Positions 25,004 through 33,952 of a stretch of DNA of 64,000 nt are shown piece after piece. A program made the translations under genes and the position numbers. The stretch spans positions 310,001-374,000 of the forward strand of contig CAXXHF010000003.1 in assembly GCA_963669405.2 (NCBI GenBank), given 5' to 3'. The notes under the pieces are model-generated. The model did not search any database. It saw nothing but the letters and a program-made list of their open reading frames with translations, and was not told the origin of the DNA. Each line of letters begins with the position of its first letter. The first letter of the stretch is position 1. This DNA comes from Aureisphaera sp963669405 (GTDB lineage: Bacteria > Bacteroidota > Bacteroidia > Flavobacteriales > Flavobacteriaceae).

Positions 25004-26785
25004 TTATTGTTTTTCAAAAATTAAGATATCGGTACCACCGCCACCGCCACTGACGTCCTGTAGTTCAACCATGGTGTCACTTACAGAAATCACGTCCCAG
25101 TCATCATTGAACTCTTCGAACGGAATGGCAGTACCAAAGTTCAATACTAGGTTGTTATCAGAGTTTTGGGCTTGCCATGTACCGTTGTTTGTGTTTGAAC
25201 CATTTTGGGCAACTACGGTTCCGTCTGTATTAAAATCTACAGTATAACCGGTATAATCATTAGTTTCGTCATCTCCGTCATCTGAGTAGAGACCAACAAA
25301 CCATGTACCGTCGGCTAGGATATCTGAAAGATCAGATCCACCACCTCCAGAGGGTTCTCTTTCAAAAGTGAGGAAGTCCTCAGAGCCATCACCGCTCACA
25401 TCTTTTAAGCGGATGATGTCTTGAGTTACTTCTAACACATCCCAGTCATCTGCCAACTCATCTAATGGAGTTCCATTTCCAAAGTTGAGGTTCAATTCTA
25501 AATCGGTCTCATCACCTGCTGAAGTATCCCAAATTCCATTAGTTACTTGTGTACCATTATCTGCAGTTCCTGTACCATCTGTACTAAAATTGAATACGTA
25601 GTCTGCAAAATCTGAGGTTTCATCTTCATCATCGAAGAAGTAAGTGATATACCAGTCTCCAGTGGTTAGAGCTGCCACAAGGTCACCATCATCGGGTCCA
25701 CCGCCCACATCATCACAATCACTTTCAAATTCCAATCGATCATCGCCTAATCGAAGGTCGAAGCTAAACCCGTCTCCATCAGTTTCTTCTTCGATTTCAT
25801 GTAAGATCCATGGATCGTTAAAGTCAGTTAGGTTTGGAATGTTTAATTCGAATTCAATTCCTTCTGAGGTCTCAGAGATTTCCCAAGTACCGGAGAAGTT
25901 ATCGCTTCCACTTTCTACAGATACAGTTCCATCTTCGTTAAAGTTGAACAGATATCCTACGTACTGGTCTTCCAGATCCTGATCATCTCTTTCCAATTTG
26001 TCTACCATCCATTCGTTACAATCTGTAATGAGGCTTTCAAGATCCTCGACAGTGCAGGTCTCACAATCATCATCGTCTGGATCATTGTCATCGTCTTCAT
26101 CACAATCATCTGCGGCATCTTCAATTACATCCTCCAATTCATCAAAGTCATTGATCTGTTGGGTAGTACCGTCAGACAGAATAACCGTAATTGGAAATTG
26201 GAACACAATGATAAGGTTATCATCAATATCGTCTACAAAATCAAATAGTTCTTCATCACTATTAAAAACTACGGTATCAATTTGTTCGTTGTTCTGGTTA
26301 AAAATATTGGCTGTAATGGGGTATTGGAAGTCAATACATTCTATATCGTCATCAGGAGAATTGTCTGGCCCACATTGCAACGCAGCTGCATTAAGCTCTG
26401 CTTGGCTATTAATAACGGTGGTTGAGTAATCTTCATGCACAATGGTAATAGGGAAATTGATTTCTAATGTGTCTGTGTCATCCGGAAACTCATCAAAAAT
26501 TATTTCTACTTGGTCTACGTCGTCTTCATTGGTAATGATTACCTCAATTCCATTGGCAACTACAGTTACTGGAAGTTGAATGTCGAAACAGCTCGCACCG
26601 TCTATAATATTATCGTACGAACCATCGTTGGTTACAGTGTTTTGAATTAATGTTTTTACGTTGGCATTGGCACCAAGTATTTGGTTGGGGTCTTCTTGCA
26701 CGAATTGGGTTTCTTCGGTTCTACAAGAAAAAAGTAGTGTGATAGCGAAGAGTGCTAGTAAAGATTTTTTTAATGTTGATTTCAT
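25004..26785 (-). CDS. Very acidic multi-repeat surface lipoprotein
   Basis: 593 aa from the ATG at 26785 (MKSTLKKSLLALFAITLLFS then Cys), with an alternative ATG at 26806. Lipobox LLFSC. The N-terminal half has four strands-and-loops units marked by LPVTV, FPITI, YPITA and FPITV, spaced about 40-50 residues. A dense Asp/Glu linker follows (PDDDD, CETC), then three lipocalin-like modules of about 105-115 residues separated by Gly/Asp linkers (GGGPDDGD, PSGGGGSD). Asp and Glu are well above one fifth of the residues by eye, so calcium binding is likely. It is divergent from the ECF sigma factor, which suggests a shared regulon. Confidence 0.85.
   Translation of the reverse strand: MKSTLKKSLLALFAITLLFSCRTEETQFVQEDPNQILGANANVKTLIQNTVTNDGSYDNIIDGASCFDIQLPVTVVANGIEVIITNEDDVDQVEIIFDEFPDDTDTLEINFPITIVHEDYSTTVINSQAELNAAALQCGPDNSPDDDIECIDFQYPITANIFNQNNEQIDTVVFNSDEELFDFVDDIDDNLIIVFQFPITVILSDGTTQQINDFDELEDVIEDAADDCDEDDDNDPDDDDCETCTVEDLESLITDCNEWMVDKLERDDQDLEDQYVGYLFNFNEDGTVSVESGSDNFSGTWEISETSEGIEFELNIPNLTDFNDPWILHEIEEETDGDGFSFDLRLGDDRLEFESDCDDVGGGPDDGDLVAALTTGDWYITYFFDDEDETSDFADYVFNFSTDGTGTADNGTQVTNGIWDTSAGDETDLELNLNFGNGTPLDELADDWDVLEVTQDIIRLKDVSGDGSEDFLTFEREPSGGGGSDLSDILADGTWFVGLYSDDGDDETNDYTGYTVDFNTDGTVVAQNGSNTNNGTWQAQNSDNNLVLNFGTAIPFEEFNDDWDVISVSDTMVELQDVSGGGGGTDILIFEKQ
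25007..26053 (-). repeat. Three tandem lipocalin-like modules in the acidic lipoprotein
   Basis: Copies run at about 26053-25709, 25681-25355 and 25330-25007. Each has a W near its start (NEWMVDKL, GDWYITYF, GTWFVGLY), an FNxDGT turn, a G-x-W strand, a DDWDV strand (missing in the first), and an LTF/LIFE end. A fourth copy makes up most of the neighbouring gene 24492-24992, indicating gene duplication and module exchange. Confidence 0.75.
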
Positions 26786-26905
26786 AGCTTTAGTATTAGT
26801 TAACATTTTTTGCTAGGTTTACTATAATAACAACTCATTTATAAAAACTCCTGAAATTTTTTTGATTTTTTTATTTATTAACTTTCGCTCATAAAACAAA
26901 CACCT

Positions 26906-27430
26906 TTGACCAAGAACATAAACGAAGACATTTGCCGCGAAAGCGTTTTTTCAAAAGTTTACGAGAAATATGCAAAAGACGTACATGATTTTCTCTATTA
27001 TAAATATGGAGAACAATTTAATCCTAGTGATAAAGCACAGGAAGCTTTTATAAAATTATGGGAGAATTGCGCCAAGGTTACTTGGGAAACAGCAAAGTCT
27101 TTTTTATTTACAGTTGGTAATAATATGATGTTGAATGAAATAAAGCATCAAAAGGTGGTACTTCGCCATAGGCAATTGAAACCTAAAGAGTATACCAACG
27201 AAGATCCGGAGTTTGTGCTTCGCCAACAAGAATTCCTAAAACAATACGAAGCGGCCCTTTCCAAATTAACCGAAGAACAGCGTGTGGCTTTTACTTTAAA
27301 TAAGGTTGAAGGAAAGAAACACAGTGAAATTGCCGAAATTTTAGGAGTTACCCAAAAAGTGGTTGAATACCGTATTTACAGTGCGTTCAATAAATTAAAA
27401 AGTGAATTGAAAGGATTTAAACTAAAATAA
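26906..27430 (+). CDS. RNA polymerase sigma factor, ECF (FecI-like)
   Basis: 174 aa with a TTG start at 26906. Sigma-2 region: VYEKYAKDVHDFLYYKYG, then AQEAFIKLWENCAKVTWETA and FLFTVGNNMMLNEIKHQK (about 15-90). Sigma-4 region: LSKLTEEQRVAFTLNKVEGKKHSEIAEIL followed by GVTQKVVEYRIYSAFNKLK (about 110-165), with the helix-turn-helix. It starts transcription of the downstream FecR/TonB-receptor genes and possibly the divergent lipoproteins. It is normally held inactive by FecR and released through the receptor. Confidence 0.92.
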   Translation: MTKNINEDICRESVFSKVYEKYAKDVHDFLYYKYGEQFNPSDKAQEAFIKLWENCAKVTWETAKSFLFTVGNNMMLNEIKHQKVVLRHRQLKPKEYTNEDPEFVLRQQEFLKQYEAALSKLTEEQRVAFTLNKVEGKKHSEIAEILGVTQKVVEYRIYSAFNKLKSELKGFKLK

Positions 27431-27479
27431 TTCAGGAGTTTTAAGGAGAAGGTTGTTATATAGTTGAGAAAGTATTTTT

Positions 27480-27657
27480 ATGGATAAAGACTACTTAATA
27501 GAAAAATGGTTAAAGGACGATCTTACAGGCGAGGAACCGCAAGGCGTTTGAAGCACTGGAAGATTATGATCTAAATACGGCCATTATAGATAATGCCAAG
27601 CATTTTAAGGCTTCCCATTTTTCGGAAGCTGTAGATTACGAGACCTTTAAAAAACGA
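27480..27657 (+). pseudogene. FecR N-terminal segment displaced by a frameshift
   Basis: The ATG at 27480 opens MDKDYLIEKWLKDDLTGEE, a typical FecR N-terminal anti-sigma start, but this frame ends at TGA 27549-27551. In the next frame the sequence continues KAFEALEDYDL ... FKKRL and joins FecR seamlessly. One extra base, most simply one C in the CC at 27537-27538 (GEE-R-KAFE restored on removal), explains the break. As it stands, the cytoplasmic anti-sigma region of about 60 residues is not made in frame with the rest. Confidence 0.75.
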
Positions 27658-28386
27658 TTGCCTACAAAGAAATCCAATAGTCCGGTTCGCTGGATGACCC
27701 CTTTTATGCGTATTGCAGCTGTATTGGTTGTTGGGTTAGGACTTTATTTCCTATTCTTTTCAAACAATGTAAATACAATTAGCACCTTAGCTTCCGAAAA
27801 AACCACCATAGAATTACCGGATAGCTCTGAAGTAATCCTTAATGCACTTTCAACTTTAAGCTATAGCGAAACTAAATGGAATAGTAAGCGTGAAGTTTCA
27901 CTGGAAGGAGAAGCCTTTTTTAAGGTGGCAAAAGGAAAGGTATTTGATGTCCTTACCGAAGATGGAGTGGTGACTGTGGTGGGAACCCAATTCAATGTAA
28001 AACAGCGAGATAATTATTTTGAAGTAAAATGTTACGAAGGTATTGTACGTGTTACTGCTGGTGAAACAGTTAAAGAACTTACGGTGGGTGATTCCTTCCG
28101 ATTAATGAATGGTACTTCAAATTTCTTTGAAACATCCTATCTGCAACCGCAATGGACCAAAAATGTAAGTAGTTTTAAGGCGGTTCCATTTAGTGAAGTA
28201 ATTGCAGAATTGGAGCGACAGTACAATGTGACCGTTGTCATATCTAATACAGGATTTAATCCCGAATTTACGGGCGGTTTTGTACATGACAATTTGGAGA
28301 ATGCATTAAAATCCATTGCACAGCCCTTAGAATTAACCTACACCATAGAATCTAATAATACAGTGAGGCTGGAAAAACGTGAATAG
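27658..28386 (+). CDS. FecR-family anti-sigma/sensor protein, intact C-terminal part
   Basis: 242 residues from a TTG at 27658, although the true start is most likely the ATG at 27480 with the frameshift removed. One membrane helix is at about residues 18-38 (FMRIAAVLVVGLGLYFLFF). The periplasmic FecR domain follows (EKTTIELPDSSEVILNALST, VSLEGEAFFKVAKGKVFDVL, VVGTQFNVKQR), and the C-terminal DUF4974-type domain holds FKAVPFSEVIAELERQYNVT. It senses ligand loading of the receptor in the periplasm and controls the sigma factor. Overlaps the receptor gene by 8 bases. Confidence 0.85.
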   Translation: MPTKKSNSPVRWMTPFMRIAAVLVVGLGLYFLFFSNNVNTISTLASEKTTIELPDSSEVILNALSTLSYSETKWNSKREVSLEGEAFFKVAKGKVFDVLTEDGVVTVVGTQFNVKQRDNYFEVKCYEGIVRVTAGETVKELTVGDSFRLMNGTSNFFETSYLQPQWTKNVSSFKAVPFSEVIAELERQYNVTVVISNTGFNPEFTGGFVHDNLENALKSIAQPLELTYTIESNNTVRLEKRE

Positions 28387-30883
28387 TAGCAAGTCAGGCT
28401 TTTTACTAATCTTTTTATTTTGGGCAGGATGTTTTTGGGGATGGACCCAAGAATCCATGCCTTTGGTGCAGGTATTGGGGCAACTGGAAAGCCGCTACTC
28501 TTGTACTTTTAATTATGCTGAGAGAACGGTAGGGGATATTTTTATTGAAGCCCCAGATCCAAATCTTTCATTGGTACAATCCGTAGCTTCTTTGGAAGAA
28601 CAAACAGGACTTATTTTTGAAGTGTTGGAAAACAATTTTATTTCCATAAAACAAAGCCCTGAGCTTTCGTTATGTGGTTATGTGTTGGATAAAGATACCT
28701 TAGAACCCTTAGAGGGGGCTACGATTCAAATAGAAGGCGCTTCTGTCATTACAGATGACAAGGGATATTTTAAAATTGAAGTACGTCATTCTGGGGTACT
28801 CGTAAAAATTCGTTACCTCAGTTACAAGACTTTGGAAAGGGATTTTAAGTACTTTAAAACCAACGTATGCGATGCAGTGTACCTTGTTCCCAACGTAGAA
28901 CAGCTTACTGAGGTAATCCTATCCAATTACTTGGTGAAGGGTATTAATAAATTGAATACCGGTGATTTCCAGATCAATGTTGAGAAATTTGGATTGCTTC
29001 CCGGACTTATAGAACCTGATGTATTGCAGGCAGTACAATCTTTTCCAGGGATACAGAGTATTAATGAAACTGTTTCCAATATCAATATTAGGGGAGGAAC
29101 CCATGACCAAAACCTCATTCTTTGGGACGATATAAAGATGTATAAGACGGGTCATTTTTTTGGATTGATATCTGCGTTTAATCCTCAAATAACACAAAAA
29201 GTAACGCTTCGTAAAAATGGAACCCCTGTAGATTACTCAGATGGCGTATCTGGAACCATTGCTATGCAAACCGAAGAACAAGTAAATACCCAATGGAAAG
29301 GAAATTTAGGAGCAAACTTAATTGATGTTAGCGGATTCTTGGATATGCCCATAGGAAGCAAGTCCTCACTTCAAGTTGCTGGACGGAAATCCATTAGTGA
29401 TTTGTGGGCCACACCAACGTATGAGGCCTATTTTGAAAGGATAGCCCAAAATACAGAAGTATCCAACAATGCAGATTCTGTAGTAAACACAGATCAAACC
29501 TTCGATTTTTACGATGTTTCATTGCGTTGGCTCTATCAAATAAGTGATAAAGACCTTTTGCGATTAAATTTCATTGTGATGGACAATCAATTGGCGTTTG
29601 ATGAAAATGCAGTGGTTTCGGGAGTAGAAGCCACACGACAAAGTAGTGTGAATCAGAATAACTTGGCGGGGGGTCTTTTTTACCAACGGACCTGGAGCGA
29701 TGTTTTTAAAACCACCTTTCAGATCTATGAAAGTGATTACAAACTACGTGCTACAAATGCCAATTTATTGTTGACGCAGCGGTTCTTGCAAGAAAACAAA
29801 GTGTCTGAAACGGGAATACGGGTAAAAGGGAGTTACCAACTTAATGATCGATGGACAGGGCATATGGGATACCAAATCATAGAAACCAAAGTTACTAACT
29901 TGGATGATGTTGATCTTCCGTTATTTCGATCCCTGATTTCTGAAGTAGTCCGTTCGCATAGTGGATTTTTACAAGGTGATTACCAATCTAGAGATCAAAA
30001 TACACGGTTACAGGTTGGATTTCGATATAATTATCTGGATAAATTCAAGAAGAGTTTATATGAACCCAGATTTGCACTAACCCAAAAATTTGCAGATTAT
30101 TTTAGTGTGGAACTCTTAGGGGAGATGAAGCATCAAGTTACTTCGCAGATTATCAATTTTCAGAATGACTTTTTGGGGGTAGAAAAAAGACGGTGGCAAT
30201 TGGCCAATGATACAGATATCCCTGTGCTTGAAAGCAAACAGGTGGCTCTCGGATTTAATTATTCCCAGAAAGGTTGGTTGTTAAGTGCCGAAGGATATTA
30301 CAAACAAGTAGACGGTATAACCACCCAAAGCCAAGGGTTTCAGGATCGGTATGAATTTGTAAAATCTGCAGGAAATTATGAAGTAACCGGGTTGGATTTT
30401 CTAATGCGAAAACAATTTAGAGATGCTAATTTCTGGCTTAGTTATTCGTACATGGACAATGTGTATACTTTCGAAAACCTGCAAGCGGAATCTTTTCCCA
30501 GCAATCTAGATATCACCCATGCTATTAACGGAGGGGTTAGTTATACCTATAAAAACTTCAAGGTATCTACCGGTATTAATTGGAGAACCGGAAAACCCAT
30601 TACCGAGCCTGTAGTGGGAAGTGAAGTAAGTAATGGCGCTGTGAACTACGCTCCATCCAACTCGTCCAATTTAGACGATTATTTGCGTTGGGATGCTTCG
30701 GCTATGTATGATTTGGACCTGAACAAAACCCGATGGCAGTTTGGGGTATCGGTTTGGAATCTACTGGATCAAAACAACGAAATTAACCGTTATTTCCGTG
30801 TAAATGATTTGAACCAAGCGCAACAGTTTAATCAAACTTCTTTGGGTATTACGACCAATGCTTCGATTCGGTGTTATTTTTAG
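28379..30883 (+). CDS. TonB-dependent receptor with N-terminal STN signalling domain
   Basis: 834 aa from a GTG at 28379 that overlaps the fecR stop. Signal peptide 1-23. An STN (secretin/TonB short) domain is at about 25-95 (YSCTFNYAERTVGDIFIEAP, VASLEEQTGLIFEV), then a carboxypeptidase-like regulatory domain (LCGYVLDKDTLEPLEGATIQ), the plug (IRGGTHDQNLILWDD, DGVSGTIAM) and a 22-strand barrel ending RCYF. The STN domain marks a transducer that signals through FecR and the sigma factor. The imported ligand cannot be told; these loci in Bacteroidota handle siderophores or complex glycans. One base from the convergent gene. Confidence 0.9.
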   Translation: MNSSKSGFLLIFLFWAGCFWGWTQESMPLVQVLGQLESRYSCTFNYAERTVGDIFIEAPDPNLSLVQSVASLEEQTGLIFEVLENNFISIKQSPELSLCGYVLDKDTLEPLEGATIQIEGASVITDDKGYFKIEVRHSGVLVKIRYLSYKTLERDFKYFKTNVCDAVYLVPNVEQLTEVILSNYLVKGINKLNTGDFQINVEKFGLLPGLIEPDVLQAVQSFPGIQSINETVSNINIRGGTHDQNLILWDDIKMYKTGHFFGLISAFNPQITQKVTLRKNGTPVDYSDGVSGTIAMQTEEQVNTQWKGNLGANLIDVSGFLDMPIGSKSSLQVAGRKSISDLWATPTYEAYFERIAQNTEVSNNADSVVNTDQTFDFYDVSLRWLYQISDKDLLRLNFIVMDNQLAFDENAVVSGVEATRQSSVNQNNLAGGLFYQRTWSDVFKTTFQIYESDYKLRATNANLLLTQRFLQENKVSETGIRVKGSYQLNDRWTGHMGYQIIETKVTNLDDVDLPLFRSLISEVVRSHSGFLQGDYQSRDQNTRLQVGFRYNYLDKFKKSLYEPRFALTQKFADYFSVELLGEMKHQVTSQIINFQNDFLGVEKRRWQLANDTDIPVLESKQVALGFNYSQKGWLLSAEGYYKQVDGITTQSQGFQDRYEFVKSAGNYEVTGLDFLMRKQFRDANFWLSYSYMDNVYTFENLQAESFPSNLDITHAINGGVSYTYKNFKVSTGINWRTGKPITEPVVGSEVSNGAVNYAPSNSSNLDDYLRWDASAMYDLDLNKTRWQFGVSVWNLLDQNNEINRYFRVNDLNQAQQFNQTSLGITTNASIRCYF

Positions 30884-30884
30884 G

Positions 30885-31805
30885 TTATAAACCCAACGAA
30901 TCCCGTAAGAATAAGTGTTTATTAGAGTTTTGTCCCCAATAGGCAGTTTTAATTCTTTTCATTTTTTCGGCCTTGGTTGTCAATCCATTAGGATGGGTTT
31001 CTTGCCAAGCTTCAATGGTATAGGGAAAATCACTGTTAAACTGAATGGAAAGCTCCCTATTTAACTCCCCGTAGGAAACTGTATACGTAGACATACCATC
31101 ATTTTGGGTAAGTGTTCCAGTGGCTTTTGCAGGAACCATTTTTTGATGACTCATCCGCGCAAACTCAAAACTGGGTAAGATTTCAAAACTACCTGTAGGT
31201 AGTTCTTCAGGACTGATGCGTATGAGATTCCATAATTCGTTCTCTAACCACACCGTGGGTAATTTTAGTTGTTGATCTGCTTCTCCTTCAAAATAGGAGT
31301 GCCCTTCTATTTCATAACCGTTTCTATTATTGAGCTGTACATAGATGTGTCCACACCATTCCTGCATAGAATGTGACACTTTTATAGCGTGACTTTGTTC
31401 TTGAACAGGACTGAAGGTACTGGTCATGACAGAATAGGGATAAATACCCGTAAGGTACTTTTTGGTATTGTTCAACTTTAAAACGGGTACATTGGATGCA
31501 GCAGAGCGATCTGCTTTTACTTGTACGGATGGGAGAAAATCTTCAGTAACAAAAATATTAACAGAAGTTCCTTCCCGCAGTTCACCATAGCGTTCCTGAG
31601 ATAGTTGGTACGAAGTGATTTCTGCAGCACCGGCATACCAATAGTCTTTGAATTCTTGCGATATAGTTCTCGTTTTTGAGGTAGTGATTTCAGAATTTAT
31701 CGGAGTATCGGAGAGGGCTAATGTATTGTCTTTCTTGTTAGAATTGCAAGAAAGTAATAGAATCATCAAAAAAAATAAGGCTGGAGTTTTGGAAGCATAT
31801 TTCAT
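30885..31805 (-). CDS. Hypothetical lipoprotein
   Basis: 306 aa from the ATG at 31805 (MKYASKTPALFFLMILLLSC, lipobox LLLSC at residue 20); the frame is open to 31835. Mature sequence: ISQEFKDYWYAGAAEITSYQ, YGELREGTSVNIFVTEDFLP, LKLNNTKKYLTGIYPYSVM, SMQEWCGHIYVQLNNRNGYE and WQETHPNGLTTKAEKMKRI. In related genomes such proteins are sometimes labelled Maf because they adjoin maf; the sequence shows no Maf motif. Function unknown, probably periplasmic or outer-membrane attached. Follows maf in the same direction. Confidence 0.8.
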   Translation of the reverse strand: MKYASKTPALFFLMILLLSCNSNKKDNTLALSDTPINSEITTSKTRTISQEFKDYWYAGAAEITSYQLSQERYGELREGTSVNIFVTEDFLPSVQVKADRSAASNVPVLKLNNTKKYLTGIYPYSVMTSTFSPVQEQSHAIKVSHSMQEWCGHIYVQLNNRNGYEIEGHSYFEGEADQQLKLPTVWLENELWNLIRISPEELPTGSFEILPSFEFARMSHQKMVPAKATGTLTQNDGMSTYTVSYGELNRELSIQFNSDFPYTIEAWQETHPNGLTTKAEKMKRIKTAYWGQNSNKHLFLRDSLGL

Positions 31806-31831
31806 GACAGAATATTTTCCATAAAGGTACG

Positions 31832-32425
31832 TCATACCGCGTTATTGCCAATCTCCATTAACGTTTTGTAAACAAGGCGGGTAGGCAATCCCATAACATT
31901 AAAAAAGCATCCTTCTATTTTATCGATGGCAATGTATCCCAACCAGTCCTGTATACCATAGCTTCCTGCTTTATCATAAGGTTGGTAGGATTCTAAATAG
32001 TAATCAATTTCTTCTTCGGTAAGGGTTTTAAACCATACTTGGGTTCTGTCATTTACTGTTTTCTGAAAATCCTTCCCAGTAAAACATACAGAAGTAAACA
32101 CTTCGTGAGCACTTCCACTTAATTCAAACAACATTCTTTTGGCATCCTCCTTATCTTTTGGTTTGCCTATGGCTATTCCATCTTTCCAAACAATGGTGTC
32201 ACTGGTTACCACAATATCCTTTTCTTCAATATCTGTAAATACAGAAGCTTTTAATTGGGCCAGATAGTCGGTAATTTCACTTTGCTGTAATGATTTGGGG
32301 TATATTTCTTCTACTTCGCGAACATTGATCATGAAGTCTACATCCAAGAGTTTGAAGAAATTCTGTCTTCTTGGTGATCCGGAAGCAAGTATGATATTAT
32401 AGTCTTTTAGTTTAGCTCTTAGCAT
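31832..32425 (-). CDS. maf: Maf-like nucleotide pyrophosphatase
   Basis: 197 aa from the ATG at 32425 (MLRAKLKDYNIILASGSPRR). A GTG three codons upstream overlaps the GNAT stop and is a possible alternative. Family landmarks: LASGSPRRQNFF near the start, EIYP, SDTIVWKDG with the catalytic Asp, GKPKDKEDAKRMLFELSG, TSVCFTG and KAGSYGIQDWLG. Maf proteins hydrolyse non-canonical or modified nucleoside triphosphates such as dTTP, UTP and pseudo-UTP to the monophosphate, a house-cleaning role. Part of the tight minus-strand cluster 35225-30885. Confidence 0.93.
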   Translation of the reverse strand: MLRAKLKDYNIILASGSPRRQNFFKLLDVDFMINVREVEEIYPKSLQQSEITDYLAQLKASVFTDIEEKDIVVTSDTIVWKDGIAIGKPKDKEDAKRMLFELSGSAHEVFTSVCFTGKDFQKTVNDRTQVWFKTLTEEEIDYYLESYQPYDKAGSYGIQDWLGYIAIDKIEGCFFNVMGLPTRLVYKTLMEIGNNAV

Positions 32426-32433
32426 AAAATCCA

Positions 32434-33027
32434 CTAGGTTAATTTATTTTTTAATTCTTCTTTAATCTTAGAAAACCATTCCTCTTTTAAGATGCTCAAT
32501 ACAATACTACTTCGTCGCCCATCAGGCGCTGTACAGTTGTTTCTAAGAATACCTTCTGGTGTACAACCAATACTTTTCATAGCTGCAATGCTCCTTGTAT
32601 TGTTGGCATCGGCACGAAACTCTACACGCTCTACATGCAAATTCTCGAAAGCAAATTGTAGCAAGAGGAATTTACAGTGTTTGTTGAGCCCTGTTCCTTG
32701 AAATTCTTTTCCATACCAAGTATATCCTAATTGCACCGTTTTGTGGTGGGGTTGGATATCATAAAACCGCGTACTACCAGCATAGCGTTGGGTTTTCTTG
32801 TCGAAAACAATAAAAGGGTAGGAGTCACCAATCTTCTTCTTCTCTATGGCAAAGTCTACATAGTATTTAAGGTTTTCTTCACCAGCTCCAGAAACCAAGG
32901 AGTAGGTCCATAACTCAGGCTCATATATTGAAAAAGGGAGTAAATGTGCAATGTCTTTCGGTTCTAACGGACGCAACAATACACGATCATTTTCTAAAAT
33001 ATATTCTTGGGAAGTATTGAAATTCAT
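32434..33027 (-). CDS. GNAT-family N-acetyltransferase (RimJ/RimL-like)
   Basis: 197 aa from the ATG at 33027. The upstream extension to 33066 is rejected because this ATG overlaps the UbiA stop (ATGA). Family pattern: LENDRVLLRPLEPKDI, YVDFAIEKKKIGDSYPFIVF, GSTRFYDIQ, LGYTWYGKEFQGTGLNKHCK (acetyl-CoA binding turn), VERVEFRADANNTRSIAAMK and GCTPEGILRN. It transfers acetyl from acetyl-CoA to an amino group; the substrate may be a ribosomal protein or an antibiotic or amine. Coupled to UbiA. Confidence 0.9.
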   Translation of the reverse strand: MNFNTSQEYILENDRVLLRPLEPKDIAHLLPFSIYEPELWTYSLVSGAGEENLKYYVDFAIEKKKIGDSYPFIVFDKKTQRYAGSTRFYDIQPHHKTVQLGYTWYGKEFQGTGLNKHCKFLLLQFAFENLHVERVEFRADANNTRSIAAMKSIGCTPEGILRNNCTAPDGRRSSIVLSILKEEWFSKIKEELKNKLT

Positions 33028-33941
33028 ACGGGCATAAAAGATTTTGCAAATAATGGTAGGGAACAAATACCCAGTAACATGATTATTTTAAGTAACAATG
33101 ACAAAAATGAAAAATCTATTTTTGATTTGGCATTCCAAGCTTTAATACAGAAAAATAGGAGGGGAGCAGCTATCAGGAATATAAAATAAAAAGATAGCCA
33201 TTTGTAAATGTACAATAGATCATACGTAAACCACAGTGTATTTAAAAATCCCAAAACCCCCAATACAAATACAATATAGGTGGTCCGTTTTCTACCAAAA
33301 GTAATGGGCAATGAGTTTCGTCCTCCATTTTTATCACCATCAATATCCTGAATATCTTTCACGATTTCTCGAATAAGATTTATATAAAACGCAAACCCAG
33401 CATACAGTAGCACAATTTTGGAAGCTTTTATCTGAAGCGTCATCTCATCAGTATCAATAGCAGGGTAAATATCGAACAAAATCAATACAACAAGACTCAT
33501 AGCTACTAGGAATGAGATAAGAACATTTCCTACCAATACCATTGATTTTACATGTGTTGCATAAATATACAATAAGGCAGAAATAGCAATGAATACAGCG
33601 GTTAACCCAGCATGTTCTATGGTATTTGCCAAATAGAAACCCAAACCAACACCAACCACATTCAATATGATATAAAAATTGTAAGCGGTTTTTTCAGGGA
33701 TGAGTCGCCAAACAATCATTTTATCTGGCTTGTTGATTCTATCTACCACTTCATCAAAGATATCGTTAACTACATTTCCTGCACCTGCTATGGCAACAGT
33801 GATGATAACCAATAGCGCAAACTGTAGATTTCCTAATTGAGTTTTCACGTTCCAAGCTTCAAAAAGGCCATACTTAATGAGGCATTGTACTAGGACAATG
33901 AGTAATAAATTTATGGGTCTAAGGAGTTTTAAATAGGCCAT
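33024..33941 (-). CDS. UbiA-family prenyltransferase (GGGP geranylgeranyltransferase-like)
   Basis: 305 aa with about 8 membrane helices. Both Asp-rich motifs are present: NDIFDEVVDRINKPDK (about residue 60) and DIQDIDGDKNGGRNSLP (about residue 190), which bind the prenyl diphosphate through Mg2+. The Bacteroidota members are usually labelled geranylgeranylglycerol-phosphate geranylgeranyltransferase. The true acceptor is not known for most. The KdsC-like HAD gene precedes it by 11 bases and GNAT follows by overlap. Confidence 0.88.
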   Translation of the reverse strand: MAYLKLLRPINLLLIVLVQCLIKYGLFEAWNVKTQLGNLQFALLVIITVAIAGAGNVVNDIFDEVVDRINKPDKMIVWRLIPEKTAYNFYIILNVVGVGLGFYLANTIEHAGLTAVFIAISALLYIYATHVKSMVLVGNVLISFLVAMSLVVLILFDIYPAIDTDEMTLQIKASKIVLLYAGFAFYINLIREIVKDIQDIDGDKNGGRNSLPITFGRKRTTYIVFVLGVLGFLNTLWFTYDLLYIYKWLSFYFIFLIAAPLLFFCIKAWNAKSKIDFSFLSLLLKIIMLLGICSLPLFAKSFMPV

Positions 33942-33952
33942 AAAACCTTTTT

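Noticed and set aside
25998..26429. Long Ser-rich open frame on the plus strand inside the acidic lipoprotein gene
   Set aside because: It is the antisense of an Asp/Glu-codon-rich gene (GAT/GAA read backwards gives Ser-rich ATC/TTC). The lipoprotein frame has signal peptide and repeats.
30885..31805. Label of septum formation inhibitor Maf for the lipoprotein
   Set aside because: The protein has no SGSPRR-type or SDT motif; the real Maf is the next gene (31832-32425). Such labels come from neighbourhood.
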